Of a stretch of 8,338 nucleotides of DNA, positions 6,384 to 8,338 are shown in pieces (position 1 is the first letter of the stretch; every line of letters begins with the position of its first letter). Both the position numbers and the translations under genes were made by a program. The stretch comes from SHZL01 sp035292625. Lineage in GTDB: Bacteria; Pseudomonadota; Gammaproteobacteria; Xanthomonadales; SZUA-36. The stretch lies in assembly GCA_035292625.1 (NCBI GenBank), contig DATDPS010000081.1, positions 1 through 8,338 on the forward strand, given 5' to 3'. Below the pieces are notes generated by a model. That model was not told the origin of the DNA, searched no databases, and saw only the letters and a program-made list of their open reading frames with translations.

Positions 6384-7376
6384 TCAAGCGCTCATGTCAA
6401 CCATTCCGGAAGCATGCGCCATTTGGTCAGCGTGGTAAGAGGAGCGCACCAGGGGCCCTGAAGCCACATGCGTGAAGCCCATGGCATACGCGCTTGCCGC
6501 GAGGCCGTCGAACTCCTGCGGTGTCCAGTACCGCAGCACCGGGTGGTGGTGCGCAGTGGGCTGCAGGTACTGGCCGATGGTCACCAGGTCAACCTGGTGC
6601 CGGCGCAATTCCCCTAAGGTGGCGAGAACCTGGTCCAGGTTTTCACCCAGCCCCAGCATGAGACCCGACTTGGTGGGAATTTCCGGGTGCTGTTGTTTGA
6701 ATCGCAGCAGCAAATCCAATGACCACTGGTAGTCTGCCCCGGGGCGGACCTGGCGGTACAGCGCCTCGACCGTCTCGATATTGTGATTGAAGACATCGGG
6801 AGGGGCGGCCGCAAGTAATTCCAGCGCCCGCTCGACGCGGCCTTTGCCGCGAAAATCCGGCACCAGGATTTCCACCTTGATCCCCGGGCTGGCAGCGCGC
6901 AGCTGGCTGATGCACTCGGCAAAATGCCCGGCCCCGCCATCTTTCAGGTCATCCCGGTCCACTGACGTGATCACCACGTAGCGCAGGCCCATGTCGCGCA
7001 CCGTCCTGGCCAGGCGCTCGGGTTCACGGGCATCGGGCGGCATGGGCCGGCCGTGGGCGACGTCGCAGAATGAGCACCGCCGGGTGCAGATTTCACCCAG
7101 CACCATGAACGTGGCCGTACCCTTGTTGAAGCACTCGTGGATGTTGGGACAGGAGGCTTCCTCGCAGACCGTGACCAATGCACGGTCACGCAGCTTGGAT
7201 TTCAACGCACCCACGGCATTACCCGCCGGCAAACGCACGCGGATCCAGGAGGGTTTGCGCAAGCGGGGAGCGTCCGCGTCGAACCGGGCCGTGTTGCGCG
7301 CCATCTTGTCAGCGCCGCTTTGCTTGCCTTCCGGGCCGGCGACGATGCGCAACGGGATTTTGTCTGTTTCTCTCAT
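6384..7376 (-). CDS. lipA: Lipoyl synthase (radical SAM)
   Basis: A 330-aa lipoyl synthase that inserts sulfur at C6 and C8 of protein-bound octanoyl chains, completing the lipoyl cofactor of pyruvate and 2-oxoglutarate dehydrogenases and the glycine cleavage system. Both [4Fe-4S] sites are intact. The auxiliary, sacrificial cluster uses C71, C76 and C82 (CEEASCPNIHEC), and the radical SAM cluster uses C97, C101 and C104 (CTRRCSFC). The C-terminal RSSY (311-314), whose serine ligates the auxiliary cluster in this family, is present. Other landmarks are ITSVDRDDL (136-144) and VFNHNIETV (195-203). Length and N-terminus (ADKMA at 22-26) agree with E. coli LipA. The ATG at 7376 overlaps the lipB stop by 4 bp and has only a weak Shine-Dalgarno, so translation probably depends on coupling to lipB. 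Confidence 0.98.
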   Translation of the reverse strand: MRETDKIPLRIVAGPEGKQSGADKMARNTARFDADAPRLRKPSWIRVRLPAGNAVGALKSKLRDRALVTVCEEASCPNIHECFNKGTATFMVLGEICTRRCSFCDVAHGRPMPPDAREPERLARTVRDMGLRYVVITSVDRDDLKDGGAGHFAECISQLRAASPGIKVEILVPDFRGKGRVERALELLAAAPPDVFNHNIETVEALYRQVRPGADYQWSLDLLLRFKQQHPEIPTKSGLMLGLGENLDQVLATLGELRRHQVDLVTIGQYLQPTAHHHPVLRYWTPQEFDGLAASAYAMGFTHVASGPLVRSSYHADQMAHASGMVDMSA

Positions 7377-8047
7377 TTAAAAAACCACTGAACCTCGTTA
7401 TATTTGAGGACGCCGGCCAGTTGATCCACCAGCTCATTCTCAATATCCCGCATGCTCACGGGCGTGAATGATACCAGCTGCGTGATTTCCAGGCCCTGGA
7501 ATCCACAGGGATTGATACGCTGGAATGGCTCCAGGTCCATGTCCACGTTAAACGCCATCCCATGGAAAGTGCAGCCCCGCCGCACACGCAAACCCAGGGA
7601 TGCAATCTTGGCCCTCGCGACATAAATTCCAGGTGCGCCGGCAATGCGCTCTCCCGGAACCCCGTGAGCCGCCAGCACCTGGATGATGGCTTCCTCGATG
7701 CGGTGGACCAGATCGCGCACTCCAATTCGGCGACGCCGGATATCGATCAGGGGGTAGGCCACGATCTGGCCTGGGCCGTGGTAGGTGACCTGGCCGCCGC
7801 GGTCCACCTGGACCACCGGGATGTCACCGGGCGCCAGCACGTGTTCAGCCTTTCCTGCCTGCCCCTGGGTGAAAACCGGCGGGTGTTCGACCAACCACAA
7901 TTCGTCGACGGTCAGCTCATTGCGCGCATCGGTAAACTGTTGCATGGCGCGCCATACCGGCTCGTAATCCGACCGGCCCAGGCGGCGCACCCACAGTCTG
8001 TCGAGACCCGGGTCTGCCGCTTGCGCTGAATTTGCTTGAGGAGTCAT
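7373..8047 (-). CDS. lipB: Octanoyl-[ACP]:protein N-octanoyltransferase
   Basis: A 224-aa LipB, which moves octanoate from acyl carrier protein onto the target lysine of lipoyl domains, the step before LipA. The signature RGGQVTYHGPGQ is at residues 83-94. Catalytic K147 (in KIASLGLRVRRG) and C181 (in INPCG) are both present and correspond to the E. coli Lys/Cys pair. FTQGQAGK (59-66) is also well conserved. The first 17 or so residues are an unconserved polar extension before the usual VRRLG start. The ATG at 8047 forms an ATGA with the stop of the tiny upstream ORF. No strong Shine-Dalgarno is visible, which suggests coupled translation from that ORF. The gene's end overlaps lipA. Its function is secure. 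Confidence 0.97.
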   Translation of the reverse strand: MTPQANSAQAADPGLDRLWVRRLGRSDYEPVWRAMQQFTDARNELTVDELWLVEHPPVFTQGQAGKAEHVLAPGDIPVVQVDRGGQVTYHGPGQIVAYPLIDIRRRRIGVRDLVHRIEEAIIQVLAAHGVPGERIAGAPGIYVARAKIASLGLRVRRGCTFHGMAFNVDMDLEPFQRINPCGFQGLEITQLVSFTPVSMRDIENELVDQLAGVLKYNEVQWFFK

Positions 8048-8148
8048 GCTTGCTGTTCAAGACGGCGCGAAGATACACGCCTATCCATGACCTTGATGGG
8101 AAAACGGCAGGGAAATTCCAGCAGGGAAACGCGCGCTTCACTCGTCAT
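8044..8148 (-). pseudogene. ybeD: Truncated ybeD (DUF493 family) remnant, 34 codons
   Basis: On the minus strand an ORF starts at ATG 8148, inside the last dacA codons, and stops at 8044-8046, overlapping the lipB ATG by 4 bp. The peptide has 34 residues and contains SLLEFPCRFPIKVM (8-21). That is the recognisable N-terminal strand of DUF493/YbeD proteins (E. coli LLEFPTPFTYKVMG; pseudomonads have EFPCERYPIKVIG). The rest of the roughly 90-residue ferredoxin-like domain is missing; the tail after VM is short and arginine-rich and does not look like the family. The dacA-ybeD-lipB order of related genomes supports the assignment. I read it as an internally deleted gene whose ends still link dacA translation to lipB. 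A maintained mini-protein or an assembly deletion are alternatives. YbeD is a small protein of uncertain function. Confidence 0.72.
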
Positions 8149-8338
8149 CGCCAAAAAGCCCGCCTGTCCACAAGCGCAGATTGTCCCAGGTGCGGCCGAA
8201 GAATCCGGCTTCTTCTACCGTGGCGAGCGCCACCAGGTCGCGGCTGGCAACCAGTTCCCCGCCCAGGCGGACCGAGATGCTTCCCACCACTTCGCCTGCG
8301 GCCAGGGGCGCGCTCAGCGTCGGCGGGAGTTCCACCTG
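8138..8338 (-). CDS. dacA: D-alanyl-D-alanine carboxypeptidase (PBP5/6 family), C-terminal fragment
   Basis: The last 66 codons of a PBP5-type carboxypeptidase, which removes the terminal D-Ala of peptidoglycan pentapeptides in the periplasm. The visible part begins in the C-terminal beta domain (VELPPTLSAPLAAGEVVG, comparable with the KIEAPLKAGQVVG segment of E. coli PBP5) and continues through LVALATVEEAGFFGRTWDNL. It ends in a short amphipathic helix (about GRTWDNLRLWTGGLFG) of the kind that anchors PBP5 to the inner membrane, followed by an acidic DDE tail. The catalytic SxxK, SxN and KTG motifs lie beyond the right edge, so activity cannot be judged. The stop codon lies within the overlapping start of the ybeD remnant. 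The position upstream of lipB-lipA fits the standard dacA operon. DacC or DacD paralogues cannot be separated from DacA on this fragment. Confidence 0.9.
   Translation of the reverse strand, partial: QVELPPTLSAPLAAGEVVGSISVRLGGELVASRDLVALATVEEAGFFGRTWDNLRLWTGGLFGDDE

Noticed and set aside
5051..6475. A 474-codon open frame on the plus strand, antisense to prc and the end of lipA
   Set aside because: The opposite strand encodes a complete Prc with intact catalytic residues. In GC-rich genes one antisense frame often stays open because TTA, CTA and TCA codons are rare. The translation shows no recognisable domain and crosses a gene boundary.
7373..7383. A T-rich TTTTTTAAATGA run at the lipB-lipA junction as a programmed frameshift site
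   Set aside because: In the lipA frame a TAA lies directly before the ATG, so frameshifting could not fuse the two proteins. The ATGA overlap explains the arrangement as coupled re-initiation.
7917..8141. A 74-codon minus-strand frame starting GTG near the dacA end and running into lipB
   Set aside because: Most of it overlaps lipB in another frame and its sequence resembles nothing I know. The neighbouring frame carries the DUF493 signature and better explains the gap.

Overview
The window is a compact, GC-rich stretch of conserved chromosomal housekeeping genes, most likely from a gammaproteobacterium. The evidence is the dacA - (ybeD) - lipB - lipA order, an E. coli-type PriA with all eight zinc-ligand cysteines, a Prc/Tsp-type tail-specific protease with its long C-terminal region, and an E. 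coli-length MscL. I cannot place the genus. I see no transposase, phage gene, CRISPR array, rRNA or tRNA, and no gene-free stretch longer than 300 bases.

Layout from left to right. On the minus strand, a moxR-family AAA+ ATPase overlaps by 4 bp the start of a DUF58-type gene that runs off the left edge. Upstream of moxR lies priA, also on the minus strand. priA is divergent from mscL, the only gene on the plus strand. mscL converges on prc (minus), and the 102-bp gap between their stop codons holds an unusual set of inverted repeats. Next comes a minus-strand cluster read right to left: dacA (3' end only), a 34-codon remnant of ybeD, lipB and lipA, with prc downstream after a 139-bp gap.

How the genes work together. 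LipB transfers octanoate from acyl carrier protein to the lipoyl domains of 2-oxoacid dehydrogenases and GcvH. LipA then inserts the two sulfurs, so lipB-lipA is the complete de novo lipoylation pathway and is translationally coupled through an ATGA overlap. DacA (PBP5-like) trims peptidoglycan stem peptides and Prc degrades periplasmic substrates. MscL is the emergency osmotic valve. PriA restarts stalled replication forks. The MoxR/DUF58 pair belongs to a chaperone-like system that is commonly linked to von Willebrand factor A proteins.

Most notable observations. (1) Between dacA and lipB, where related genomes usually carry ybeD (DUF493, about 90 aa), there is only a 34-codon ORF. It keeps the recognisable DUF493 N-terminal strand, then stops, and it overlaps both neighbours as if still coupled to them. 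(2) A 75-bp element between mscL and prc has imperfect terminal inverted repeats built on GTCAGAGT and several mutually exclusive pairings. It resembles a REP/MITE-type repeat and also supplies a plausible mscL terminator. I found no convincing new multi-gene system here.
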